DNA from: CAZTJA01 sp964613745
GTDB lineage: Bacteria; Desulfobacterota; Desulfomonilia; Desulfomonilales; Desulfomonilaceae
Length of the DNA: 18,469 nt
Assembly (NCBI GenBank): GCA_964613745.1
Contig: CAZTJA010000060.1
Coordinates: 1-18,469 of the forward strand
Direction of reading: 5' to 3'
In this document: positions 1-7,739 of the stretch, in pieces
How the letters are laid out: every line of letters begins with the position of its first letter
Numbering within the stretch: the stretch's first letter is position 1
Made by a program: the position numbers and the translations under genes
The notes under the pieces: generated by a model
What the model was told of the DNA's origin: nothing
The model's database searches: none
Seen by the model: the letters and a program-made list of their open reading frames with translations, nothing else

Positions 1-839
1 GAATCCGCTATGAAGCACTCAAATTCTCATCGTTTGCCGAAATGGGAGAAGCGCTGAGGGGCAATCACATTCAAGCGGCGTTTATCATTGCACCGCTTTC
101 CATCGTGCTCCATCAGCAAGGTGCGGATGTTAAGATAGTCTACATAGGCAATAGACATGAAAGTACATTCGTGTACCGACATGATTTGCCCATAAAATCT
201 TTTTCGGATCTAGTCGGGAAAAACATAGCGGTACCATCCAAATATTCCGGGCACCATCTTTGTGTCAGAAAATTGGCCTATGAGATGGGTCTTTCTGCGA
301 ATGCCGTAAATATCGTTGAAATGAATCCGCCGGATATGCCGTCCGCACTTTCAACGGGATCGCTTGACGGATACTTTGTTGGGGAGCCTTTCGCTGCAAA
401 ATCGCTGCAGAATTCCACAGCCAAAGTGTTGTTTCACGTTGAGGATGTGTGGCCCGATTTCATCTGCAATTTATTGATCATGAAACGAAGCTTCATTGAG
501 GCGGACGAAAAGCGAGCGGGTCACTTAATACAATCAGCGGCCCGGGCCGGCATTTGGGCCCAGACCAATCTCCAAAGCGCTGCAAATATTGCATCCAGCT
601 ACTGGAATCAGTCGCCTGATTTAGTCCAGTACGCATTAATGACTCCACCCAACCGTGTGGCATTCGATAGATTCGTCCCCAAAAAAGAAGAGATTCAATA
701 CATGGCTGATCTGATGGCCAAATTCGGATTAATTACCAACGGCAGTATTGAAGGACTTGTTGAGGACAAATTCGCGTTGAATGTTGATCTACAAAATATA
801 CAAAGCATTGAAAGCATAGTTCTCGGCATTGGTAATTAG
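1..839 (+). CDS. ABC transporter substrate-binding protein, NrtA/SsuA/TauA type (5' truncated)
   Basis: The open frame runs in from the left edge (first full codon at base 3), so the N-terminus and signal peptide lie outside the window; 278 codons are visible. The internal ATG at 42 is not the real start, because the frame is open upstream and reads as normal protein. The sequence resembles COG0715 periplasmic binding proteins for nitrate, sulfonate, taurine or bicarbonate. Visible traits are the lobe-2 entry pattern 'SFSDLVGKNIAVPSKYSG', an 'ALSTGSLDGYFVGEPFAA' stretch matching the family's usual '...G.iDA....EP' signature, and a helical C-terminus. By family role it would capture a small anion or organic substrate outside the membrane and deliver it to an ABC permease. 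The permease and ATPase genes are not in view and may lie to the left. The substrate cannot be told. It converges on the comM-like gene, with 124 bp between the two ends and no clear terminator hairpin. Confidence 0.85.
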   Translation, partial: IRYEALKFSSFAEMGEALRGNHIQAAFIIAPLSIVLHQQGADVKIVYIGNRHESTFVYRHDLPIKSFSDLVGKNIAVPSKYSGHHLCVRKLAYEMGLSANAVNIVEMNPPDMPSALSTGSLDGYFVGEPFAAKSLQNSTAKVLFHVEDVWPDFICNLLIMKRSFIEADEKRAGHLIQSAARAGIWAQTNLQSAANIASSYWNQSPDLVQYALMTPPNRVAFDRFVPKKEEIQYMADLMAKFGLITNGSIEGLVEDKFALNVDLQNIQSIESIVLGIGN

Positions 840-963
840 TGAGCCGGGTAATGAACAAAATAGTGTTGGTGAATGAGAAGATTGGCAAACCGGTCTGGCA
901 TTAGCATCGTATAAGTTCCCGAATGGATTTGGATTGGACGCACTGATTGTTGAATTTTGACAA

Positions 964-2490
964 TCAATCGTAACGTCTATCGAGGGATCTGTATTGAATT
1001 GCCTCAGCAACGTGAGGGGATTTCAGTTCCGGTGAATGGTCCAGATCTGCAATGGTTCTGGCTATTTTCAGTACCCGATGATAAGCCCTAGCCGATAAGC
1101 CCAGTTTCTCAACCGCTTTTTCCAAAAATCTGACTGACTCAGGACCCAGAGCGCAATGTTTTCGGATTAGGGCTGAACTCATCTGAGCATTACAGTACAC
1201 ACCGGATTTGTCATATCGATTAAGCTGAATTTCCCGGGCCTTGTTGATTCTGGACCGAATCGTTTCCGATGATTCGCCTTCGGAAACTGCGGTGAGATCC
1301 CTCCATTCCACCGCGGGAACATCAACGTGGATGTCTATCCTATCAAGTAACGGCCCGGAAATCTTGCTCCAATATCGTTGAATCAGCTGCTTAGAACATG
1401 AGCATTCGTGTTTGGGATCACCGTGGAATCCGCATGGGCAGGGATTCATGGCGGCAATGAGCATGAACCTAGCCGGAAATGTAACGGTGACCTGTGCCCG
1501 TGATATGGTGACTTTTCCATCCTCGATTGGTTGTCTGAGAACCTCAAGGACGTTTTTCCTGAATTCCGGCAGTTCATCCAAAAAGAGTACACCATTGTGG
1601 GCAAGTGACACCTCTCCGGGCCGTGGAATCATCCCGCCACCGATGAGACCCGCATCGGAAACCGTATGATGGGGAGACCTGAATGGCCGGTTCAACATGA
1701 GAGAGCCGTTTCGTCCGAGCATTCCCACAGCCGAATACACACGGGTGGTTTCCAGCATTTCTTCGAATACCGGTTCCGGTAATATGGAAGGAATTCTCTG
1801 GGAAATCATCGTCTTGCCGGAACCCGGCGGTCCGATCATTAAAACATTGTGACCGCCTGCTGCAGCCACCTCTATGGCTCTCTTCGCATATTCCTGACCC
1901 TTGATTTCTCTGAAATCAGGTGAATATTTTTCAACTCCGGTCTGGGATTTCTCCTTTGGTTTGGATGGAGCAATGTCAAGATTTCCGTTCAGAAATGCCG
2001 TTGTTTCGAGGAGAGATGAGACGCCTATTACATCTATTCCCTGTACGACCGCAGCTTCGGCCGCATTGATTTTCGGGAGGACGACTCCCTTAAAACCAGC
2101 GTCTCTTGCTGCTAATCCCAAAGATAAAGCCCCCTTGACCGACTTTATGGTTCCATCGAGAGACAGTTCACCTAAAATGAGATAGTCGCCGACTTTTTCA
2201 TCGGACATAAGGTTCAAAGCAATAAGAATTCCCAGGCTTATAGGCAAGTCAAAGCCTGATCCTTCTTTTTTCAGATCTGCAGGCGCAAGATTAATCGTAA
2301 CTCTTCTCGCCGGAAAGACATAACCACTGTTCGTAATTGCAGATTTTACACGAGCGGTGCTTTCTTTGACGGCATTGTCGGGGAGGCCCACTACTGCAAT
2401 GGCGGGTAATCCCAGATACACATCAATTTCGACTTCGACCGGGTGAACTTCTATCCCTATCAATGACCCTGAATGGACTTTTGCGAGCAC
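964..2490 (-). CDS. comM: YifB/ComM-family Mg-chelatase-like AAA+ ATPase
   Basis: This 508-residue protein has the full length of the YifB/ComM family. Its N-terminal Lon-protease-like (ChlI) fold spans about residues 20-140. The AAA+ Mg-chelatase-like core (about 190-395) has Walker A GPPGSGKT at 220-227, Walker B VLFLDE at 301-306 and the family cysteine patch CPCG...C.C at 351-365. A Mg-chelatase C-terminal domain follows (about 403-500). In naturally transformable bacteria ComM is a hexameric helicase that promotes branch migration during integration of incoming DNA; the family is also widespread outside competent species, so competence is not implied. The start is GTG (2488-2490), not ATG, with GGAG (2496-2499) five bases upstream. 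It lies 112 bp downstream of the PEP-synthase-like gene on the same strand, without an obvious terminator between them, so co-transcription is possible. Confidence 0.93.
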   Translation of the reverse strand: MLAKVHSGSLIGIEVHPVEVEIDVYLGLPAIAVVGLPDNAVKESTARVKSAITNSGYVFPARRVTINLAPADLKKEGSGFDLPISLGILIALNLMSDEKVGDYLILGELSLDGTIKSVKGALSLGLAARDAGFKGVVLPKINAAEAAVVQGIDVIGVSSLLETTAFLNGNLDIAPSKPKEKSQTGVEKYSPDFREIKGQEYAKRAIEVAAAGGHNVLMIGPPGSGKTMISQRIPSILPEPVFEEMLETTRVYSAVGMLGRNGSLMLNRPFRSPHHTVSDAGLIGGGMIPRPGEVSLAHNGVLFLDELPEFRKNVLEVLRQPIEDGKVTISRAQVTVTFPARFMLIAAMNPCPCGFHGDPKHECSCSKQLIQRYWSKISGPLLDRIDIHVDVPAVEWRDLTAVSEGESSETIRSRINKAREIQLNRYDKSGVYCNAQMSSALIRKHCALGPESVRFLEKAVEKLGLSARAYHRVLKIARTIADLDHSPELKSPHVAEAIQYRSLDRRYD

Positions 2491-2495
2491 TACGT

Positions 2496-2499
2496 CTCC
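2496..2499 (-). promoter_or_regulatory. Shine-Dalgarno site supporting the GTG start of comM
   Basis: On the minus strand GGAG is followed five bases later by GTG and the conserved N-terminal reading of YifB proteins (MLAKVHSG). It supports a non-ATG start at 2490. Confidence 0.6.
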
Positions 2500-2602
2500 G
2501 GTAATAACTTCATTAAGACATTAAAAAATCAGCGAGATGGCACCAGAGTTTAGCAGCAACCCGTAAGGTATTCAAGCATCAAGCCTGTTTTTAAGCGGTG
2601 AA

Positions 2603-5242
2603 TTATACTTCCGAGGATGCGGGACATTGATAAGCGGAAGGGGGATTGGTCAACATAGTTTGAATTTCGTTCATTATCTTAGTTCTATATTTATGTACAG
2701 ATGAATCATTGGCCATTACCATGTCGAGTTGGCGAGTGTGGATAATCATGTAGCCGATTATCCTGAGACGCTCTTTCATAAAATCTTGGTCACGTCCTTC
2801 AATTCTTGCAAAAACCGAGTCCTTCTTCATCTCCGTACGGAATCCGAATTCTTCAAGAATATTTCCTACGAACGAGGCCCGACGGACACGGCGAGGATAA
2901 TCCGCAGCTCCACCCTTAAAGGCAAAGCTGATATAATTTTCAATGGGCCTTTCACTGATCAGTGCTTCAACAGTGGAAAAATGGAAGCCGAAACGTGAAT
3001 TCAAGCTGCAGAAGTTCTTGGAAATCATAAAATAATTGCGTGCTGCATAGGCTGATTTCATTGATGGGTCTAAGGCGGGATTTGAGGTCGCCTGAATCAA
3101 AACCGACATGAAACCTCCAGCTTCCAGAGGCGGCGGACCCTCCCAGGGAACAGCAACAACACCTTCCCAGATGGAGAGCATTGGGATAGAGACTATGTTG
3201 TCAATGTGAACAAATTTACCTTCCACGTCTTGTTTATAGCCATCGTCAAGATTGATAATCCACCATTGCATCGGCACATGACACATTAGCTGCTTGCTCG
3301 AACGCTCGGAAAAATGGTGCTCCTTTCCAAAGTTGAACATTTCGTGAACAGCTTTTTCATGGCAAAAACGGGTAATATCGTGCAAGGTCCGGCACTTTTT
3401 CGGGTGAAACTCCGGAGAGTCAGGATCAAGGAGATTTAATGGGACAATATGTTCAGCTGCTCTTTGGAGGGTTTCAAATATCGGACTACCTTCCATGAGA
3501 TTTTTCTTTTGGGTGACAAGATCCAATAGACTCTTCACTTCTCCGTCATAGATAGTCAGCCCCTCTGCATCAACCGTGATAAGTTGATCATTTTCCAGCA
3601 GATTGGTAACGTCATGGACTCCGAATAATGCAGGAACCCCGAATTCTCGTGCTACGTTTGCAAGATGCCCTGCGACTCCCCCTAGTTCCGTCACCACAGC
3701 GGATGCATTCGATAAAAGAGGTGCCCAACGCGGCAAAGATTGAGCGGTAACGAGCACTGCTCCTTGTGGAAACTTGAGCTTATCCACGTCGCTCCGTACG
3801 ATGTACACTTTTCCTACCGCTACTCCGGGAGACGCCGTTATTCCGCCTGTTGTTATTACCTTTTCGCCTTCTATGACAGAAGCCTTCTTGTCGGTTTCGA
3901 GGGAATACTGCTGGAGAGGTCTACATTGAAGAATAAGGATTTCATCGTTCTCGGTGATGGCCCACTCAATGTCCTGGGGAGAGCCGTAATAATCCTCTAG
4001 TTTGATCGCGATTTTGGCTAGTTCTATGGCGTTGGCATCAGTTATGGATTGTGCGGTTCGCTTCTCGGGAATTAGTACGGTGCGGCACACTCCTTCATCG
4101 GGGTAGCAGAGAAACTCCACTTCCTTGGTTCTGATTTCTTTGCTCTTGACTAATGGCGTTCTGTCGCGACTCAGAACAAATACATCCGGGTCAACCGTCC
4201 CATCTACGACGGCTTTCGGCAAGCCCCATACAGAATTAATAAATATGCTTTTGTCTCTAATGTTAATGGGATTCGTCGAGTACATGACTCCACCCGAGGC
4301 CGCATTGACCATGACCATGCAGCCGACGCACATTGCGACATCCTCGTCGGGAATGCCCCTGTTCAGCCGGTAAGTCACTGCCGGCAAACCGTACTTACTT
4401 GCAATAACCTCCTTGTAGGCATCGAGCAAATTCTCTTTGCTTACGTTCAGCACCGATCGGAATTGGCCCGCAAACGATGTTCCTGCCGTGTCTTCCCCGA
4501 GAGCGCTGCTTCGTAGAGACACTTTGACTCCTGGTCCCGCTTCCTCTTCAACCTGTTCAAATGCTTTGTAAATTTGCTCCTCAAGCTCCTTGGGAACCGA
4601 AGAGCGGATGATAAGTTGTTGGATATCGGCACTCAAAGAGTAGAGATCCTCGAACTCTTCGGTATCTGCAGCTTGGATCCGACGATCAATTTCCGCTTGC
4701 AAGTCATTGTGGGCAACAAAGAAGTCGTAGGCTGAGGCGGTGACAACAAATCCCGGCGGAACCGGCACGCCGATCTCATTTTTGATTTCAGCGACATTTG
4801 CCATCTTACTCCCGACCTGGTCCGTCAAATTTCGATCGACGGCTTTCAATGGGAGCACTAAATCACTATGCACAGCAAGCTTCTTGTGTGCGAGCAACAG
4901 GTTTATTGTTTCCTGAATGTTTTTGAATCTATCGAAAAGGGCAGAATATTTTCCGGGGGCAAGTTCCTCAAGATGCTTGATAATCCGGAATACGTTAACC
5001 AGGACGGCGGTGCAATTTGATCGGACGAAAGACATGCCGAACGTTTGACTGCCGTCCAAAGCTTTTTCCAGATCGCTCATAATTTCGAGGGCTTTGTTGT
5101 TGGCAGTCAAGAGCAATTTGAAATTATGATACCTTCTGGTAAAAGCAGCTCTAAGTTCCTGCACATTTTCGACGGTTTGCGGTTCATCGGACCGACCCGT
5201 CAAATAAAATTTCAATTTTTTTAATATGCGCGATGCTTTCAT
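2603..5242 (-). CDS. PEP synthase/PPDK-like phosphotransferase with an unrecognised C-terminal domain
   Basis: The protein has 879 residues. Residues 1-130 are a helical extension. Residues about 138-445 match the ATP-grasp (PPDK N-terminal) domain: 'VGSKMANVAEI' (143-153) corresponds to the family 'GGKnAsLgEM' start, followed by 'VSLRSSALGEDTAG' (241-254, R244) and 'DIEWAI...ILQCRPLQ' (424-444). Residues about 465-570 are the swivelling phosphohistidine domain, 'GGVAGHLANVAREFGVPAL' (521-539), with candidate phosphocarrier His526. In PEP synthase and PPDK the residues before this His are usually Thr plus Ser/Cys; here they are Ala-Gly. The PEP/pyruvate-binding TIM barrel that normally follows is not recognisable. 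Residues about 575-879 instead form another domain with a long aromatic- and Arg-rich segment (about 730-850). The phosphoryl acceptor is therefore unknown. The ATG at 5240-5242 has only a weak upstream GAAAAG. A terminator at 5284-5326 separates it from the upstream gene, so it needs its own promoter. Confidence 0.85.
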   Translation of the reverse strand: MKASRILKKLKFYLTGRSDEPQTVENVQELRAAFTRRYHNFKLLLTANNKALEIMSDLEKALDGSQTFGMSFVRSNCTAVLVNVFRIIKHLEELAPGKYSALFDRFKNIQETINLLLAHKKLAVHSDLVLPLKAVDRNLTDQVGSKMANVAEIKNEIGVPVPPGFVVTASAYDFFVAHNDLQAEIDRRIQAADTEEFEDLYSLSADIQQLIIRSSVPKELEEQIYKAFEQVEEEAGPGVKVSLRSSALGEDTAGTSFAGQFRSVLNVSKENLLDAYKEVIASKYGLPAVTYRLNRGIPDEDVAMCVGCMVMVNAASGGVMYSTNPINIRDKSIFINSVWGLPKAVVDGTVDPDVFVLSRDRTPLVKSKEIRTKEVEFLCYPDEGVCRTVLIPEKRTAQSITDANAIELAKIAIKLEDYYGSPQDIEWAITENDEILILQCRPLQQYSLETDKKASVIEGEKVITTGGITASPGVAVGKVYIVRSDVDKLKFPQGAVLVTAQSLPRWAPLLSNASAVVTELGGVAGHLANVAREFGVPALFGVHDVTNLLENDQLITVDAEGLTIYDGEVKSLLDLVTQKKNLMEGSPIFETLQRAAEHIVPLNLLDPDSPEFHPKKCRTLHDITRFCHEKAVHEMFNFGKEHHFSERSSKQLMCHVPMQWWIINLDDGYKQDVEGKFVHIDNIVSIPMLSIWEGVVAVPWEGPPPLEAGGFMSVLIQATSNPALDPSMKSAYAARNYFMISKNFCSLNSRFGFHFSTVEALISERPIENYISFAFKGGAADYPRRVRRASFVGNILEEFGFRTEMKKDSVFARIEGRDQDFMKERLRIIGYMIIHTRQLDMVMANDSSVHKYRTKIMNEIQTMLTNPPSAYQCPASSEV

Positions 5243-5283
5243 CTTTTCGGATTCTACAAATTTAGGATGCAGTTAATTGACGG

Positions 5284-5326
5284 AAAAAAAATGAGGAGTC
5301 CTTCAGTGAAAGCTCCTCCTCATTTT
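5284..5326 (-). terminator. Intrinsic terminator after the permease/membrane-protein operon
   Basis: Perfect 11-bp arms (5288-5298 and 5316-5326, AAAATGAGGAG against CTCCTCATTTT) enclose a 17-base loop. On the minus strand the stem is followed by a run of eight T (5291 down to 5284). The position, 58 bp past the stop at 5384, fits termination of the TauE-like operon before the PEP-synthase-like gene. Confidence 0.85.
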
Positions 5327-5349
5327 AGCAGACCAACTGATTCAATGCA

Positions 5350-5375
5350 TGCGGGGATCTTACAGGCTCCCCGCA
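5350..5375 (-). repeat. GC-rich inverted repeat just after the stop codon
   Basis: Perfect 8-bp arms TGCGGGGA and TCCCCGCA lie around a 10-base loop. It has no T-tract of its own. It sits between the stop at 5384 and the T-tailed terminator, so it could be a 3' transcript-protecting hairpin or part of a tandem terminator. Confidence 0.6.
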
Positions 5376-5383
5376 CTCTCAAA

Positions 5384-6246
5384 TTAAACCTCTTTTTTGT
5401 GGCCGGCCTTCATTTCAAGACCAAGACCTTCAAACAGGAACATTATCGCTATTCCCCACCACAGGGTGTAGATAACATAGAAGATAAGAGCAAACGTCAG
5501 AATGCCCGCTTTAGATGCAGCGGATTCCGGAGCAATACCAAAGAAATTAAAGGAGACCTCGACGCCTCTTTTGACAACCTCACCCAGAAATGCTGCTTCC
5601 TGGAATTTGGATTGTCTTTTCAGGTCTCGATCCATTTCCTTAAAAATATTCCACCAAACGAAAAGGACTTCCCTACCCGGAATGCCATACTTTTTTTCGA
5701 GATCGGCATCTTTATTTTCAAAGAGCAATCTGGAATCCGCAAGCGATGCGAGNNNNNNNNNNNNNNNNNNNNNNNNNNNNNNNNNNNNNNNNNNNNNNNN
5801 NNNNNNNNNNNNNNNNNNNNNNNNNNNNNNNNNNNNNNNNNNNNNNNNNNNNCGAGATCGGCATCTTTATTTTCAAAGAGCAATCTGGAATCCGCAAGCG
5901 ATGCGAGAAGTATTTTTCCGAAGTCTCCAGTGACAGTAACCTGGTCGCCGGCTGCACTTGTTTGTGTTTGTGTTGCGGTTAGAATTTTGACCGATTGTTG
6001 GGCCATATTTTCATTTTTCATTTTCAAACTAACGTTGATTTCTTTTCCTACCCAAGCCTCGGCTTTTTTCTGAAGACCGCCGATGAAATCGCTGGACCCT
6101 TTTGAAATCGAGTTAAACAATCTGTCTGATGCTTCCAGGGCATTTTCACCATTGCCGAACCAGGGCATGAACATGATTCCGAGAATGGTAAAGAAGGACA
6201 CCGTTAGTAAAACACCTTTTAAAAAAGCGCCACTATCTCTAATCAT
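5384..6246 (-). CDS. Two-pass membrane protein of unknown function, coupled to the TauE-like permease (gene split by an assembly gap)
   Basis: I do not recognise the family. The stored sequence is interrupted by 100 N (5753-5852), and the 55 bp on either side (5698-5752 and 5853-5907) are identical. Removing one copy plus the N run (155 bp) leaves a single in-frame ORF of 235 residues. It has a membrane segment at about 9-28, a roughly 165-residue mostly helical, charged middle part and a second membrane segment at about 195-221, ending in a short basic tail. This topology would place the middle part outside the cytoplasm. The ATG (6244-6246) follows the permease stop codon by one base. A strong AGGGGAGG (6253-6260) lies inside the end of the permease gene, six bases upstream, so the two are almost certainly translated together. 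It may be an accessory subunit of the permease. As written, the sequence gives two broken ORFs; this is an assembly effect rather than a pseudogene. Confidence 0.8.
5698..5907. other. 100-N scaffold gap flanked by an exact 55-bp duplication (assembly artefact)
   Basis: Bases 5698-5752 and 5853-5907 are identical and abut a run of exactly 100 N. This is what remains when two contigs sharing a 55-bp end overlap are scaffolded without being merged. Collapsing it restores the reading frame of the membrane protein. Confidence 0.92.
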
Positions 6247-6247
6247 T

Positions 6248-7537
6248 TCAAACCTCCCCTCTCAGCGCTTTGGTGTTTGCGAGGAATTTACCGATGACCC
6301 AGAAAGCGAAAATTCCTATAACCACAAAAAACACCACCAGTCCGATTGTGTTGAACATCTTAACTGTTGAATCCGAGAGTGAAACGAAACCCGAAACTTC
6401 CATTTGCTTGAGTTTATCAGGGAGAGCGAAGAATCTGTTCACGAACCCAGCCAAAATAGAAACGGCATAGAAACCGCGGATGTATATACCCTTAACGATT
6501 TTAGTGGTAAGCGCCCCGATCTGAATTCCAAGAAGGGATCCCAGCAACATTCCCATGGCCAATGTGTAGAAGATGAATCCATAAATGGCATACTGGGCTA
6601 TGGCGGCGAGACCGGCCGTGAAGATGATCTGAAGAATGTCGGTTCCTACCGTGGTAAAGGATGACACGCCCAGAACATAGACGAATATCGGGAAAGTGAG
6701 AAAACCACCGCCGACGCCCATGATTGCCGCAGCAAACCCAACGAGCGCACCGGAGATAATAACGAAAATGGCAGGGATCTTCTTTCCACCGGGAACCAAA
6801 TCTTCATCGAAGGTGATCTGTGGAGGAATGTTGGCGGCCTGCAATCTTGCGGGAAGCCCTACCTTGCCCGAAGCAGCCTCTCTACCTTGGGGACTTTCTC
6901 CTCCGTGTGCACCTACATCATCCCCTGCTTTTCTGAGCTTGAGGAAATCGAATAATGAGTAGAATCCCAGGAAGCCAAGAAGCACTACGTACACTATGCT
7001 GATAAAGGCATCGCTCAGAACGGGATCTTTTTCATATATCCACCGGTTGATCATACCACCACCGAAAACGCCTCCGGCGGAACCAACGAGAAACCAAAGA
7101 GCAAGCGGAACCGAGACATTTCCCAATTTTTTATGAACAACCGTGCCCATGATTGCTTTCGCAAATATGTGGAACAGGTCCGTTCCGACTGCAAGTATGC
7201 CCTTTACATTGACGCTCATGAGCGCCGGAGTGATTATGAAGCCTCCGCCGGCGCCGATGCAGCCGGTAATAAGACCGGCGCATAGACCGATAAAGATCGT
7301 TGCAATAAAGATTGTGGGTGTATAAAACGCAGGCTGGTACGCTTTGTAACCACCGATGGTTGAAGGTAGGTCTGCGGCCAGAGCTACACCTGTGAGAACC
7401 GCAGGAATAAGCATTAATCCGAAAATGCGGAGTCTGCGTTTGTCCCTGAGTATGTTCATGGATGTCTCGTAGTCCCATTTGGCATGAGCTATCGTGGCAG
7501 CCATCAACATTCGGTACAGATCTTTACCCCACTTCAT
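6248..7537 (-). CDS. TauE/SafE-family (DUF81) permease, putative sulfite/organosulfur exporter
   Basis: A polytopic membrane protein of 429 residues. Two internally related halves carry the family signatures: 'GCIGAGGGFIITPAL' (92-106) with 'VGTDLFHIFAKA' (117-128), and 'MGVGGGFLTFPIFV' (273-286) with 'VGTDILQIIFTAG' (297-309). A hydrophilic, Gly/Lys-rich loop (about 200-252) joins them. It is longer than a typical TauE/SafE protein (around 250-300 residues), having a basic N-terminal extension of about 38 residues before the first membrane segment and an extra C-terminal one (about 395-420). Family members are linked to export of sulfite, sulfoacetate or related anions; the substrate here is not determined. 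Start choice: ATGs lie at 7552, 7543 and 7537. GGAGG (7546-7550) overlaps the first, is 2 bases from the second and 8 from the third, so 7537 is preferred. It lies downstream of a kinase and two response regulators, and one base before the partner membrane gene. Confidence 0.88.
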   Translation of the reverse strand: MKWGKDLYRMLMAATIAHAKWDYETSMNILRDKRRLRIFGLMLIPAVLTGVALAADLPSTIGGYKAYQPAFYTPTIFIATIFIGLCAGLITGCIGAGGGFIITPALMSVNVKGILAVGTDLFHIFAKAIMGTVVHKKLGNVSVPLALWFLVGSAGGVFGGGMINRWIYEKDPVLSDAFISIVYVVLLGFLGFYSLFDFLKLRKAGDDVGAHGGESPQGREAASGKVGLPARLQAANIPPQITFDEDLVPGGKKIPAIFVIISGALVGFAAAIMGVGGGFLTFPIFVYVLGVSSFTTVGTDILQIIFTAGLAAIAQYAIYGFIFYTLAMGMLLGSLLGIQIGALTTKIVKGIYIRGFYAVSILAGFVNRFFALPDKLKQMEVSGFVSLSDSTVKMFNTIGLVVFFVVIGIFAFWVIGKFLANTKALRGEV

Positions 7538-7545
7538 GTCCATGT

Positions 7546-7550
7546 CCTCC
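7546..7550 (-). promoter_or_regulatory. Shine-Dalgarno site deciding the permease start
   Basis: GGAGG on the minus strand lies eight bases before the ATG at 7537. It is only two bases from the ATG at 7543 and overlaps the one at 7552, which makes 7537 the most plausible start. Confidence 0.6.
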
Positions 7551-7600
7551 ATAACAAATGTTTAACAGAAAATGTGTGCGATACGCGTTCAAACAGACCG

Positions 7601-7635
7601 TTGACACATTGTCAAAATGTAGACAATGTCATCAA
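7601..7635. promoter_or_regulatory. Imperfect inverted repeat upstream of the permease, candidate operator
   Basis: Arms ACATTGTC/GACAATGT match perfectly over 8 bp, are extended by TTGA/TCAA at the outer ends, and enclose an 8-base centre. No T-tract follows on either strand, so it is not an intrinsic terminator. It lies 64 bp upstream of the chosen permease start, where a regulator binding site would be expected. The binding protein is unknown; the two neighbouring regulators lack DNA-binding domains. Confidence 0.4.
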
Positions 7636-7638
7636 CGG

Positions 7639-7648
7639 TTGCCGGCAA
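7639..7648. promoter_or_regulatory. 10-bp perfect palindrome TTGCCGGCAA
   Basis: A perfect palindrome three bases from the neighbouring inverted repeat, in the same spacer. It could be part of a composite operator. A palindrome this short can also arise by chance. Confidence 0.25.
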
Positions 7649-7688
7649 ATAGATTTTGTGCGGAAGTTGTTTTAATGGAAGTAACTTT

Positions 7689-7709
7689 ATAATACCTATT
7701 TCGTATTAT
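7689..7709. repeat. AT-rich hairpin downstream of the first response regulator
   Basis: Perfect 7-bp arms ATAATAC/GTATTAT enclose a 7-base loop, 31 bp past the regulator stop. It is AT-rich and lacks a clean T-tract, so it is at most a weak terminator or attenuator between the regulators and the permease. Confidence 0.3.
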
Positions 7710-7739
7710 CTCAAGAAAAAGATGTGAAGACCAATAGGA

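Noticed and set aside
789..1010. Minus-strand 73-codon ORF between the binding protein and comM
   Set aside because: Overlaps the ends of both genes, has no ribosome site and no family resemblance.
5698..5907. A genuine tandem repeat or mobile-element target duplication around the N run
   Set aside because: The copies abut a standard 100-N placeholder on both sides and collapsing them restores the frame, which fits assembly overlap better than biology.
5267..6073. Plus-strand 268-codon ORF running through the N gap
   Set aside because: It reads through undetermined bases and is antisense to the membrane-protein gene, which has a ribosome site, membrane segments and a restored frame.
7601..7635. 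Intrinsic terminator between the response regulators and the permease
   Set aside because: The stem is only partly paired and neither strand has a following T-tract; an operator is a better reading.
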